Of a stretch of DNA of 64,000 nt, positions 10,920 to 20,541 are shown one piece after another. This stretch comes from Rosa chinensis (lineage: Eukaryota > Streptophyta > Magnoliopsida > Rosales > Rosaceae): the NCBI RefSeq assembly GCF_002994745.2, contig NC_037090.1:19084001-19148000 (forward strand), given 5' to 3'. The notes beneath the pieces were generated by a model. It was given only the letters and a program-made list of their open reading frames with translations. It was not told the DNA's origin and did no database searches. Numbering within the stretch: the first letter of the stretch is position 1; each line of letters opens with the position of its first letter. The translations under genes and the position numbers were made by a program.

Positions 10920-11413
10920 CTCTATTTTATTATGTTCTCTTATATCGATTGTCAAAGTGCTAATGAGTTTATATGGCACTGTTTGTGCTTTTATATAATT
11001 AAACAAACATATGGACTGATATTCATAATGCACAGAAATTTCAACTGTAGGGGAACTTGGCTACGTTGAACTTCTCTTATACTAATAAAATTACTCCTTC
11101 AGGAAGACTTGGTTGTGTTGGGGTGTCTTTCAATCTTACTGATTATTCTATATAGATTTTATGAGAATAGAAAATAATTTTTTGATTAATTGAAGAGTTC
11201 ATGAGAACAAGATTAAAAAAAGCTCATATCCGTCATCATCCATAGTATCGTGACTATCGTCTATATATATAACAGGGCATTTGCCTATCATAAACTGAAA
11301 ATGATACGTACGTATATGACCCTAAAAAACAAAAGCATAGTATGCTCTTTTAAATTTATAATAATGGTTAAATTACCTTATGAGTTGTGATTTTATTAGG
11401 TTTTGATACGATC
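10920..11413. other. Intergenic spacer after NHL copy 1
   Basis: AT-rich 3' flank with no open frame of note, ending at the target site of the outer retroposon. Confidence 0.5.
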
Positions 11414-11445
11414 AAGGTTCTCCCTCTTATAGGAAAATCCATCAT

Positions 11446-11449
<4 letters not shown>

Positions 11450-11490
<41 letters not shown>
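11450..11490. repeat. (CT)n microsatellite
   Basis: An uninterrupted CT run near the 5' end of the outer retroposon, giving a poly Arg-Glu frame on the minus strand that is not a gene. Confidence 0.95.
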
Positions 11491-11493
<3 letters not shown>

Positions 11494-12112
11494 CCTAAAC
11501 ACCCTAAGACAGGTTTTTTTTCTGATTGTGAAACCGTGCTCGTCCGGCGGCACCTAACTTTTGGGTTAGCCTTCGACCTCGCCAACGTATGAGGTCTGCT
11601 GCCGGACAGGTGTTTGATCTGTAACTAGTCGAGGAAGCTTCTTGGGTGGGTGTTGTGTGCTCGGGGGTACCAGACGACGTTGGTTTGAGTTTTCTGGCAA
11701 CATCTCCGATCAAGATTGGCTGTGGGGTTTGTGGGCTGTTCAAGACCGGTAGCGTTGGATTCTGAATCAACGGTGGTGCAGATGTTTTGAGCACTAGACT
11801 GGCGTGATTCTGGATCTGGTCTTAACGGCTTGAGCTCTGGCGGTGTGGGGCGCGACGGTTGGGGTCAAAACGGTGTGGGGTCGTAGCGGCATGGAACACG
11901 GAACAGATCATATAGAGGTGCTGGTTTTGCTGCATACGACATGACGTCAGGGAGATGTTGGGCCTGGACCAAGCCAGCTTGATGGGCTCTGAGTTGGAAC
12001 CCTTCCTTTTGGGGCTCTTGGGCTTAATTAGTATTTTTGGCTGGGGTTGTTGTCATAGGTCTTTACTATATTTTAGCTTTGTCTTTTACAATAATTCATT
12101 TTAGGAAACTGA

Positions 12113-13259
12113 AAAACAATTGTAGAGAAGCAAAAAACCCTAGAGGAACCCTTCTCTCTAGAACGCCTAGAGGAACCCTTCTCTCTAGAACGCCTAGAGG
12201 AACCCTCTCTCTAGAACGTCGTTAGCTGGGCAGATGCCTGTCCGGTTGCGCTCCGGCGTAGGCGATGGCCTTTAGGCCTAGCCGGCGCACGTTTGGGGGT
12301 TGCCGGACAGGTAGTTTAGTTAGGAGACGTGCGTCCGACTCAGAGGTTGAGATCGGTGGGTGTTCTACCGCCTCTCTCCTGGTTGCAGGTGGTGGATGAG
12401 TCGTGGCAATGGGACTAGATCAGAGTGGGCATGAGTCCTTGCAGGGGCGGACGCGACGTTTGGTGGTGGTCAGCGGTCGGCTGGCTGGGTTTGAATGTTT
12501 TGGTTGGTTTGGCTGATCGGACATTAGTTTCAACTCAAGCAGAGGCGGTTGGTGTGGATCCGGATCGCTGTCACTCCCCATTGGTAGGGCGGCGATGGGT
12601 CGTGTTGCGGTCTGAGGCCATTGTTTGGGAGATGGAAGTGGAGACGCGGCGAGGCAGTCTGCGACTTGGGCCGGGAGGGTTGGGTACGACCCACCTTCTG
12701 GTCTGACCTTCTGGGTTTGGGCACTGGCTGTGGGCCTTTTTTGGGCTGAAGCTTGGGTTGGGGTTTCTTTTTGGGCCCTGCCTTGTGTTTTTTTTTTTTT
12801 TACGTTACTTTACTTTTGTATTGGGAACCCTAGGTTAGTATTACTCTCTACTTTTTGTTAGGGAACTACGCACTTTCGTGCCTCTAGCAAATCCTCTAGA
12901 GTAGTAACGACGGAGGATTCTCGAGATAAGGGCAAAAGGAAGTTTTTGGTTCCTGGGTCTCTTTACCTAGTACTTGAAATTGAGTCTTTACTATTTGCTT
13001 CTTAGTTCTCTCTAGTTGTACACCAATTGAGGTCTCTAGGCGACTAGGTTTACTTTTCAAAGAGAGGCTTGTAGTGAGGGTTTGATCTCTTGTATGTAGG
13101 CTCAATAAGTGAGCGCATGTGTTAGCAGTGAGGGTCACCTGTCATTTGTTTGGTATCTTATACCATTTTTAATTTTGGTGTAAGACAACATTTGATGTAC
13201 GTGCCTTCTGGCCATGGATAAATGAATGAAGTTATCTCTTTTCCTCAAAAAAAAAAAAA
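12113..13259 (+). mobile_element. Inner poly(A) retroposon of the same family
   Basis: A 16-bp direct repeat, TTCATTTTAGGAAACT, sits just left of the element (near 12097-12112) and right of it (near 13260-13275). A run of about 14 A immediately precedes the right copy. The body is about 1.15 kb with no reverse transcriptase. Blocks resemble the flanking outer element: gcactttcgtgcctctag with agagtagtaacgacggagga (12868-12917) parallels sequence at 13282-13336, and both bodies share a gtccgg-rich 5' segment. The element therefore jumped into an older copy of its own family. Confidence 0.85.
12138..12222. repeat. 27-bp minisatellite, three units
   Basis: Three consecutive copies of cctagaggaacccttctc followed by tctagaacg, the last slightly shortened, within the 5' part of the inner retroposon. 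Confidence 0.9.
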
Positions 13260-13524
13260 ATTCATTTTAGGAAACTAATGCACTTTTTTTGGTGCACTCT
13301 ACCTCTAGCGCCTCTGGAGTAGTACCAAAAGAGGATTCCCGCTATCTACGTATTTAAATATTTAATGAGTATGTCTATTGTTTATGTACCACTGTAGGTA
13401 ATACTACTACCACTATTTTCTTGTCTGTCTATAGATGGCAACGAAATGGTATGTAACGGTCTATTCTGGCTTGAGATGAATGATATTATTGCCCCTCCAG
13501 CTAAAAAGGTTCTCCCTCTTATAG

Positions 13525-13844
13525 ATAGACATATAGTAGTTAACATCAAATTTTCAATCTAGTCAAAAACGTAAAGTAAACAGCCCACCCCACTTAAAGA
13601 AATTGGATTAGAGAACTTTGAAAACAATCCTTCATCTATGAGGACAAATTATGAGTCCAAAAAATTTCTAAACTCACTAGGGAAAAATACTTGGAGAAAA
13701 TTCTCTAAGAAAGAAATCTTTCTCGTAGGTAGTCTCATTCATCAACAATATCAGTGCTTTTTAATTTGTAACTCATATGATTCCTAGAGAAGAAGACTCA
13801 CCGAACGTATGATTAAGTTCTCGCTGGCTATTGAGACCCTGAGC
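13525..13844. other. Spacer, nothing recognised
   Basis: About 320 bp between the outer retroposon and the hAT MITE, without coding or repeat signals that I can support. Confidence 0.5.
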
Positions 13845-13852
13845 GAGAAGAT

Positions 13853-14177
13853 CAGAACCGGCCTTGAGGGCAGCCCACTGAGGCAACCGTCTCAGGCCAC
13901 CGGCTTTCGGGGGCCCTCAGAGCTCTGACTTTCAGTAAATATTATCTAATATATATGAGCTCTGCGCCTAAATTTCCAATGTTAAAAGTTAGAGCAGTGG
14001 CAAGGCTGCCTTTGATGGCTCCTTTTTAGCAGGAGTTCGAATCCCACTAATGACATTTTTGCATCTGTTTTCTTAAGTTTTTTGTATATTTTTGAATTAG
14101 TTTAACATACATATTCTTGAGTAGTAAAAGAAGGTATATCTTCGCCTCAGGCCTCTACAATCTCAGGACCGGCCCCG
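13853..14177. mobile_element. 325-bp hAT-type MITE with exact 8-bp TSD
   Basis: GAGAAGAT is duplicated at 13845-13852 and 14178-14185. The ends are imperfect inverted repeats: left CAGAACCGGCCTTGAG, right (reverse complement) CGGGGCCGGTCCTGAG, matching the CAGGGCCGGCCCTGAG type of plant hAT termini. The interior contains tRNA-like promoter boxes (separate entry). No coding sequence. Confidence 0.88.
13992..14048 (+). promoter_or_regulatory. tRNA-like Pol III A and B boxes in the MITE
   Basis: tagagcagtggcaagg (about 13991-14006) resembles an A box, and gttcgaatccc (about 14036-14046) is a good B box. Spacing is about 40 bp, as in tRNAs and tRNA-derived SINEs. No tRNA cloverleaf was seen, so a tRNA gene is not called. 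Confidence 0.45.
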
Positions 14178-14185
14178 GAGAAGAT

Positions 14186-14573
14186 GAAAGACTCTGATCA
14201 TGTTGACAGCTGGATAACGTTGGTTGCAAGTATTACGTCACTGAATTAGAGCTCATCATCGAACTTTACAGTGAAAACCCAAAGCCAATTAGGTACAAAT
14301 TTTCCTTCTACTCCTATTGATGCTGGGTGATTAGTTGTACTGGTTAGGTAATTGTATTTTGGACCGATGATACGATCTTTCGCTGCCGGAAAGAGCTTCG
14401 TTATGGTGTAGATATGAATGGGCTAGTTGGGGAGCTCCTTTGTAAATGCCCTTTGCTGGAGACATTGACATTGACATTAACATATTAAGATATCTTTTGA
14501 GGCAAGTTTATTAAAGATCACATGTAGGTTCTTCTAAATATTTACTTTCCCATATTCTGCAAATGCACCCTTC
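14186..14573. other. Spacer, nothing recognised
   Basis: No gene or repeat recognised. The stretch ends at the MITE that begins ggccccgtttgg. Confidence 0.5.
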
Positions 14574-15030
14574 GGCCCCGTTTGGTTGACCGGAATGTTG
14601 GGAAAAAGAATTGTACTAATTTTCCTTTCAATGATGGAATGGAATTGATTTAGCATTTTCATTTGTGGTGATTGGAAGGATTCAAGACTTGAGATTAGAA
14701 AATGGTTTGAGAGAATTAATTTGTTAACGATTTTCCAATAATGCCCAATCGAATTAAATATGGAAGATTAAAAGTGAATGAGTGGAGATATGAATTATTA
14801 ATTGACCCAATTTTATGAGGGGCTAAACAAGTAAATTTTCAATTCCATTAAGTGAAGGAATTGAAATTCCACACCCTAGATGGTATTTCTATTCCGCCTT
14901 TTTATGGAATTGAACTCCGGTCAATTCATTTATTTTACTTTCCTTTCCAGACTTATGACTTAACCAAACACGACAATTTAATGGAATGTTTCTCATTCCA
15001 TATTTGATTTCCTAGCTAACAAACGGGGCC
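14574..15030. mobile_element. 457-bp GGCCCCGTTTG-type MITE
   Basis: Starts ggccccgtttggttgacc and ends aaacggggcc, an inverted repeat of a kind common in plant Tourist/hAT-like MITEs. The inner halves are also broadly inverted (ttccattc-type blocks on both sides). The target duplication is unclear; a short cctt occurs on both sides. Confidence 0.75.
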
Positions 15031-15157
15031 TTAATTCCTTCAACTTGTTTCTTAATTCGTTCCATCCATAACGATTGACCTTAGATTTGAAGGTGTATCT
15101 TAGATTTCATAAAGATTCACCTTAGCACTGTTGATCGACCCAATTAAGCTACCACAT

Positions 15158-15166
15158 TATAAATAG
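15158..15166 (+). promoter_or_regulatory. TATA box of NHL copy 2
   Basis: ttataaata lies only about 18 bp before the upstream ATG at 15184. A normal 25-30 bp spacing puts transcription start at or after that ATG, which favours the downstream ATG at 15241 as the translated start. Confidence 0.6.
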
Positions 15167-15240
15167 GAGGAGTACTCCCGTATATGGCTCTCCCTTGCAT
15201 GCCTTTGCTTGAGTTTACATGCATTAATATTCCTTTGGCC

Positions 15241-15813
15241 ATGACTTGCTCCATGACATGTAACGGAAAGAAACTAACAAGCTGCACCATTCTCTCTATA
15301 TTTACCGCCATCGCCGTCTTAGCCGGAGTCATAGCATTCGTAGTCATCTTCTCTAGATCTCCCAAGCTCGAAGTAACAGTCACCAATGCGTCTATGACCC
15401 AATTCAATCTCAACAGCAACAACAACACTCTCTACTACAACCTCGCCCTCGATGTCGCCATCAGAAACCCTAGCCCAACCTTCAGGGTACACTACAATCG
15501 CATCGAAGTCGCGGCGAAATATAGGGAGCAGAAATTTGCTTTGGTGACTTTGAGTTCGCCACCCTTTGACCAAGGAACCAAGAACATAACCATTCTGCAT
15601 CCCCTTCTTCAAGGGCAACCCTCTAGCCTGGAGACCGATGCAGGCATTTACAGTATTGACCTGCAGTTTTCTTTTAGGATAAGCCGCCGGGTTCTCAAAG
15701 GAATCGTTTACAAACCAGTAGGGATGTGTATGTTGAAGGTTCCGTCGAGTTCTAATGAAACAACTCCCGGTAGTAGTTTCAAGGCAACAGAATGTTTGGT
15801 GACGAGACATTGA
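15241..15813 (+). CDS. NHL LEA_2-domain protein, copy 2
   Basis: A 190-residue protein from the ATG at 15241 (209 if translation began at 15184). The shorter start is chosen because the TATA box at 15158 leaves no leader for the upstream ATG, and because the other copies begin with a short Cys-containing tail. A strong hydrophobic anchor (ILSIFTAIAVLAGVIAFVVIF) is followed by the LEA_2 domain with TQFNLNSNNNTLYYNLAL, IRNPSPTF and KVPSSSNETTPGSS. It lacks about 14 residues found in its neighbours between the LLQGQ segment and DAGIYSI (the VxFGxREVSQFNSE strand), and its C-terminus is diverged. The deletion is in frame, so the gene may still make a protein, though its fold may be affected. Confidence 0.85.
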   Translation: MTCSMTCNGKKLTSCTILSIFTAIAVLAGVIAFVVIFSRSPKLEVTVTNASMTQFNLNSNNNTLYYNLALDVAIRNPSPTFRVHYNRIEVAAKYREQKFALVTLSSPPFDQGTKNITILHPLLQGQPSSLETDAGIYSIDLQFSFRISRRVLKGIVYKPVGMCMLKVPSSSNETTPGSSFKATECLVTRH

Positions 15814-15947
15814 ATAAATTTAGTTAGGGCAATAATTTGTCCTCGAATGTTTTTCCTGATCTTAGCAATAATATGCAATTTTTCTGCTTTTATTACTTAT
15901 TTTGTTCATGAAGTGTTGGTTCTTTGACTTATAATTAGTTATACCAA

Positions 15948-16215
15948 GGTCTGTTTTTGGTTGGCTAAGTCCATGGTAGTTCCCAGGTTTTTGTTTTGGG
16001 TTGTTCTTTTCTGTTTTTGGGAGGGGTTTTGGTTTATGTCCCCCTCTCCCCTATTGTACTTTTTTCTTTTTTTCTTCAATAAACTAAAATAGAGGGATGG
16101 GCGGTGGGTTTTCGGGTGTAGTGGTCCCTTCCCCTTACAGGGAGGGTAGGCGCTCGCGCAAAGACCGCTAACGAGGTGCTAATATCGCCTAATCCTCTAT
16201 TTTAAAAAAATAAAA
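15948..16215 (+). mobile_element. 5'-truncated LINE-like insertion with 15-bp TSD
   Basis: AATTAGTTATACCAA is duplicated at 15933-15947 and 16216-16230, with an A-rich tail (aaaaaaataaaa) at the right end. The first 140 bp look like a LINE 3' untranslated region (pyrimidine-rich, gtacttttttcttt, then an aataaa signal near 16077). About 120 bp of unlike, GC-richer sequence (gggatgggcggtgggttttc...) follows before the terminal A-run, as if transcription had read through the first signal. Confidence 0.8.
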
Positions 16216-16230
16216 AATTAGTTATACCAA

Positions 16231-16770
16231 ACAATTCAATGTTTATTCAAAATCTTTAGCAATATGTATATAGTTTCCAGACGTATACATTGAATCCAAC
16301 AGTTATATGTAACTACGGCAGACTCAGGGTGTCTTTGATAGTTTGATCTCATTGCAAAGAGCTACGGTAGTTATCTTGAAATCTAAATTAGATATTTGAC
16401 CTTGTAACCTAAACTTATAGTTAAAATTTTGAATGAGAAATCAATTAATTGAGAAAGTGTTGCACTCGCCAGTGGCCTGCTAGGACTAGGAGTAAGAAGG
16501 AAGTCATTCTATGGAACATTTGGATAATTTCGATCGTAAGGCACGAATGAATATTCTTAGGAAGAGTAGAGAGGAAAGAATGTGAAGCCGTGAAGGAGTT
16601 GTTGGATAGGATTGTTTACTCTCTTTCTTATGTTCTTTGCTAATTATATAAAACAGTCCTCGTTACTGTAGGAGCTTAACAGTGACCATTGTCATAGAAT
16701 ATGCCACGAACTTCGCCACTAATGCCTATTGGAAGCGAAAACATTTTTAAATATATGGCTCTTTTTCAAA
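16231..16770. other. Spacer, nothing recognised
   Basis: No supported coding sequence. The region duplicated among the NHL copies begins at the right end. Confidence 0.5.
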
Positions 16771-16774
16771 ATAC

Positions 16775-17110
16775 CATACTGCTGCTGCAAACTTTCTTCT
16801 ACCCCCAAAATCCGAGAATTGACCGCCAAAATTTTGATGCCAGTCACGCCACGAGACAACAGATAAGCCGTGGTCGCTCCAAGAGCTTCCCTTAAAAGTC
16901 AAGTGGCCAGTAACTACTTCCTTGTAATTACTTTGGAAGTCGCTCTCCCCAAACAAACTTTGGAATTTTACACCTGGAGATTTCTCAAAATACTCTTTAT
17001 AATTCAGCTTGACATTGACCTTTTCGTCACAGCTGTTCTCTGCCAAATGGAACCGACGGTTAGTTCCCTTCCTGTAGACAAGCCAACATAACCAAACATT
17101 TCATAGAATT
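16775..17110 (+). repeat. NHL upstream block, copy A
   Basis: This segment upstream of NHL copy 3 is duplicated in diverged form at about 18130-18325 and about 18985-19140. Shared pieces include cagcttgacattgacctttt with cgtcacagctgttctctgcc, gccaacataac and aattcgtata. It starts with a ctgctgcaaact stretch resembling the Cys-codon region of an NHL 5' end, so part of it may itself be a decayed NHL gene. Confidence 0.7.
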
Positions 17111-17174
17111 CGTATATACATCATAGCCAAATCCATATCTCGCACCCATTAAAATTTCTCGCTTTTTCCCAGCC

Positions 17175-17855
17175 ATGTGGAGAGGAATTCGTCTACAACT
17201 CTGCCTCTTACTAGCCTACCCCATACTCTGGTTCATCTTTTGTCCCAAAGATCCCAAATTCATCATCACAGATGCCTCTCTAACCCAATTCAATTTCACC
17301 AACCACAACAAGACCCTCGACTACAACCTTGCACTCAACATCACCATCACCAACCCCAACAGAAAGGCTGCCATATTCTACGGTAAAATACAAGTCGCGT
17401 CTACCTACAGAAACAAAGTATTTTCTATCGTGACTTTACCTTTTGAACCATTTGGCCAATGCGGCAAGAACAGAACCATTTCGCATCACATACCTCTTAA
17501 AGGGAGCAAGTCTCTGGTGTTTGGAGAACGGGAGATTTCCCAGTTTAACTCGGAGACTGTTGCTGGCGTTTACAGTATTGACGTGAGGCTTTATGTTGGG
17601 ATAAGAGTATTCGGCGGGTACTTCAAGACAAGACATTCCAACCCATCGCACAAGATCGACTGCAAGCTGAAAGTTCCTTTGCAGTCTAGTGAAACATCTA
17701 CAAATCGCTTCACTTTCAAGACAACCAAGTGCAGAAATGATATATCATTGCAGACCCTGAAGCAGCGGGCTGAATCTGTCCAGTTTTTCCTTGGTGACTC
17801 GACTGTCCAAGTGTTGCTTGTTTGTATCTATATTTTTGCAGCAGTGCGTGGTTAA
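17175..17855 (+). CDS. NHL LEA_2-domain protein, copy 3
   Basis: A 226-residue protein. The N-terminus is short and leads straight into a hydrophobic segment (LQLCLLLAYPILWFIF, about residues 8-23), then CPKDPKFIITDASLTQFNF and a complete LEA_2 domain with EREISQFNSETVAGVYSIDV and KIDCKLKVPL. Unlike copies 1 and 4, which stop soon after the TxKCGN motif, it runs on for about 30 residues and ends in a second hydrophobic stretch (VQVLLVCIYIFAAVRG). That tail is probably a gained extension after loss of the original stop. The same downstream sequence is duplicated near 18335-18515. Confidence 0.88.
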   Translation: MWRGIRLQLCLLLAYPILWFIFCPKDPKFIITDASLTQFNFTNHNKTLDYNLALNITITNPNRKAAIFYGKIQVASTYRNKVFSIVTLPFEPFGQCGKNRTISHHIPLKGSKSLVFGEREISQFNSETVAGVYSIDVRLYVGIRVFGGYFKTRHSNPSHKIDCKLKVPLQSSETSTNRFTFKTTKCRNDISLQTLKQRAESVQFFLGDSTVQVLLVCIYIFAAVRG

Positions 17856-17939
17856 CTCGTAATAAACCGTTCCTTGATTAAAAGTATTCAGCAAATTGTC
17901 AAACTTCGAGTTATGTAAAATATGGTTAGACCATGCATA

Positions 17940-18520
17940 TGATAAAATGCAATCACAGCTGCTGCAAACGCTGCTTCTATCTCATCTTTCCATACCCAAG
18001 AACCCAAATTTACTTACTATCACAGTTTAATCCACTGCGAGTCAGCTACGCCACCAACAACACATACTGTACTACAACCTTAGCAACGAAATCCCTTCAC
18101 CCTCCACTTTAGATTGCTACCAATGCTTCCTTACAAGTCAACGAGTTGGAAACTACGAGGAACTACGTTCTTCAATAACATAGGAAGTTCCTCCTCTATT
18201 CAGCTTTGACATGGACCTTTTTGTCACGGCCATTTCTGCCAAAATGCTATTCCCCAAGTCTTAATTGGATGTGCAGGCTAGCCAACATAACACAACCATG
18301 CGGATAATTCGTATACCTCATAACCAAAGAATGCCGAGTGCAGAAGTGCTACATCACTGCAGAACCTGAAGCCGCGAGCAAAATCTGTTTTGCTTTTTCT
18401 TGGTAACCGCATTGTCCGAGTGTTGATTACTTGGGTCTGTAGTCTTGCAGTTTTACATGCTTAAACCAGTAAGAAACAGTTGCCGGGTCAAAGTATTAAG
18501 AGTATTGTCAAACGTTTTTC
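17940..18520 (+). pseudogene. Degenerate NHL copy
   Basis: NHL traces without an open frame. 17958-18000 recalls the Cys-rich start and the PQEPKFT motif (caagaacccaaatttact). 18045-18085 recalls the TLxYNL strand (actgtactacaacctt). 18335-18515 parallels the 3' end of copy 3, including the bases encoding its extra tail and the 3' flank (cattgtccgagtgttg; agtattgtcaaac). Stops and lost segments remove the LEA_2 core. The upstream block (18130-18325) is embedded within it, so the arrangement is scrambled rather than a simple dead copy. Confidence 0.75.
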
Positions 18521-19241
18521 AGATATTTACACTGGAATATATACAAATTCCAAAAGCACATTGTCAAACAACCTTGCTGTTCTAAGAACTCCTTTGAAGC
18601 AAACTTGGTTATGTTAGTCAGAATATGCAGGTTCCTTGCTCCTTCTCACACCATATAGACAAGAATGTTTTCTCCAAGTTTCTTTGATCATAATATTTAA
18701 ACTGCAAGCTACCTCTGCCGCTGCAAACTCTTCTTATCCTGAAAACTCGAGTTGTGAAAAGTTATATTAAAGGGGAAAAAAACCGTGCGTATAAATGCTT
18801 ACAGGTTCGAAACTATCAGGAACAACCCTTCTTTCTATAGGTAATGTTGACCGGGTTAACGATCCCAAAGAAAAAGTACGCAACAGAATTGACAGAAATG
18901 GTTCATCAGAGTAGGTCCCAATCCAAATCGGAGCTCATAAAAAAGAACATGGCATCCCAACTCTGTACTGTAATTTTAAACAGCCAAGCAATTCCTTGAA
19001 GAAGGTACTTTGGAAATTCCACCTCACCCAAAAAAGTACTTTGGAAGTTCCCCATAGGGTTGAACTTGTCGGCATGGCCATTCTCTGCCAATTGCTAATT
19101 GCCAAACTGAAACGGAATATGCATACAAATTCTAACAATCATGTTGCTCAACATTCTATCTTTTAATCTTATTCAAATAGAAAGAGCCAATACCTACCCT
19201 GCATTATATACCTTCCCATTTTGTAGACTTCGTTCTCAGCC
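18521..19241. other. NHL spacer with a further upstream-block copy
   Basis: 18985-19140 repeats part of the NHL upstream block (two tandem tactttggaa... segments, then cggcatggccattctctgcc). 18710-18745 has a weak ctgcaaactcttcttatcc echo of an NHL start. An attatatacc (about 19203) may be the TATA element of copy 4. Confidence 0.55.
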
Positions 19242-19850
19242 ATGACTGGAAGGCGTGCCTGCATCGACTGCAGCTTCTGCCTATTCTGCAACACCATCCT
19301 CTGCTTCACCCTAGTCTTCTCCATAGTGTGGTTCATCTTCCTTCCCCAAGAGCCCAAATTCAGCATCACTAATGCCTCTCTAACCAATTTCGACTTCATC
19401 GGGACCACCAGAACTCTCCACTACAACCTTGAGCTCAACATTACCATCAGAAATCCCAAGAAGGTTGACATATACTACAATAGCATCCAAGTCATCGCTA
19501 AATATAAAAAAAAGGAGTTTGCCATGCTGACTGTAGATTCCACACCATTTTACCAAGGCCACAAGAACACAACCATTTTGGATCATGTGGTACTTGAAGG
19601 GCAGCAATCAGTGGAGTTTGGGGAGCCAGAGGTTTCCAAATTTAAGGCAGAGACTGCTGCTGGGTTTTACAGTATCGATGTGCAACTTGTTCTTCAAGTA
19701 AAGCTCGGGTATGACATGTTCAAGACAAGGTATTACCAGCAGTCAGGCGGCAAGATCGATTGCAAGCTGAAGGTTCCTTTGAGACATGCTAGACGTTTCA
19801 AAACTACAAAGTGTGGAAATGTATACATTATTTCAGATCCTGTTTTCTGA
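19242..19850 (+). CDS. NHL LEA_2-domain protein, copy 4
   Basis: A 202-residue intronless protein, closest in layout to copy 1: a short Cys-containing N-terminus (MTGRRACIDCSFC), one hydrophobic anchor (NTILCFTLVFSIVWFIF, about residues 17-34), PQEPKFSITNASLTNFDF, an IRNPKKVDIYYN strand, EPEVSKFKAETAAGFYSIDV and KIDCKLKVPL, ending soon after TTKCGNVY. It probably sits in the plasma membrane with the LEA_2 domain outside, like other NHL proteins. A TATA-like sequence lies about 35 bp upstream of the ATG. Confidence 0.9.
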   Translation: MTGRRACIDCSFCLFCNTILCFTLVFSIVWFIFLPQEPKFSITNASLTNFDFIGTTRTLHYNLELNITIRNPKKVDIYYNSIQVIAKYKKKEFAMLTVDSTPFYQGHKNTTILDHVVLEGQQSVEFGEPEVSKFKAETAAGFYSIDVQLVLQVKLGYDMFKTRYYQQSGGKIDCKLKVPLRHARRFKTTKCGNVYIISDPVF

Positions 19851-20284
19851 CCAAGACATTTTGTCAGGAAATCAAACTCAGCCTAAAACGAGATAACTTA
19901 GATACTCAACTCCCGTAAAACTCAACTTTTTATATCTATTTGTGTTGCATTCATAATATAAACACTTCAATACATATGCCATACTCCAGAAATTGTATTT
20001 CCCTATTTGGTGATTTATCAGACAATATCTTCCTTCATAAAATAAGTCTTGCTCAAAAATAAAGAGACGTAAACTGGTGACAACCACAAACAGGTTCACC
20101 AAAGGAACACAAGTCAAGGTAAAGGGATGATCTGTTCCAATGGATTGGAAACAAAGGGCGACAGAGACAAAAATACACGTCTGAATTCACAGCAATAGTT
20201 TGGTCAACCAAAGTGACCAAGGAAATTCAAAAGTACGGTCGAATGCATTACCAAAGAAATACACTCTTTCAAACAATTTAATGC
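19851..20284. other. Spacer after the NHL array
   Basis: No coding sequence recognised. Confidence 0.5.
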
Positions 20285-20541
20285 AATAAATATATACCAA
20301 AACCTTCAAGAGCAAAAAACTGTATTATTTTTTCACCGATTAGCATCTTTTCTTGGTGAAGATATACAAAAAGACATTACAAGTCCAATCCAGTGGGTAT
20401 GAGTACCTCCCCAATAAATATATACCAAAACCTTCATGAGCAAACAACTGTATTATTTTTTCACCGATTAGCATCTTTTCTTGGTAAAGATATACAAAAA
20501 GGGCATTACAAGTCCAATCCACAGGGTATGAGTATCTCCCC
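20285..20541. repeat. Tandem duplication, two units of about 128 bp
   Basis: The block starting aataaatatataccaaaacc at 20285 repeats at 20413 with about seven differences. Each copy contains tcaccgattagcatcttttc and ends before ctcccc. No coding role seen. Confidence 0.9.

Larger units (their letters stand above)
11433..13505 (+). mobile_element. Outer poly(A) retroposon, split by a nested relative
   Basis: A 19-bp direct repeat, aaggttctccctcttatag, occurs at 11414-11432 and 13506-13524, with a short A-run before the right copy. That is the signature of target-primed (LINE-machinery) insertion. The body starts with a (CT)n tract at 11450-11490. Without the nested element and its target duplication it is about 0.9 kb. 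No reverse-transcriptase frame is present, so it is non-autonomous, comparable in structure to Sadhu-type retroposons of Arabidopsis (family membership not tested). Confidence 0.85.

Noticed and set aside
12425..12861. Plus-strand frames in the inner retroposon
   Set aside because: They show no reverse-transcriptase, endonuclease or gag motif; the open frames follow from high GC.
14030..14050. tRNA gene suggested by gttcgaatcccac
   Set aside because: No acceptor stem or full cloverleaf can be built; it lies inside an hAT MITE, so only Pol III box-like motifs are reported.
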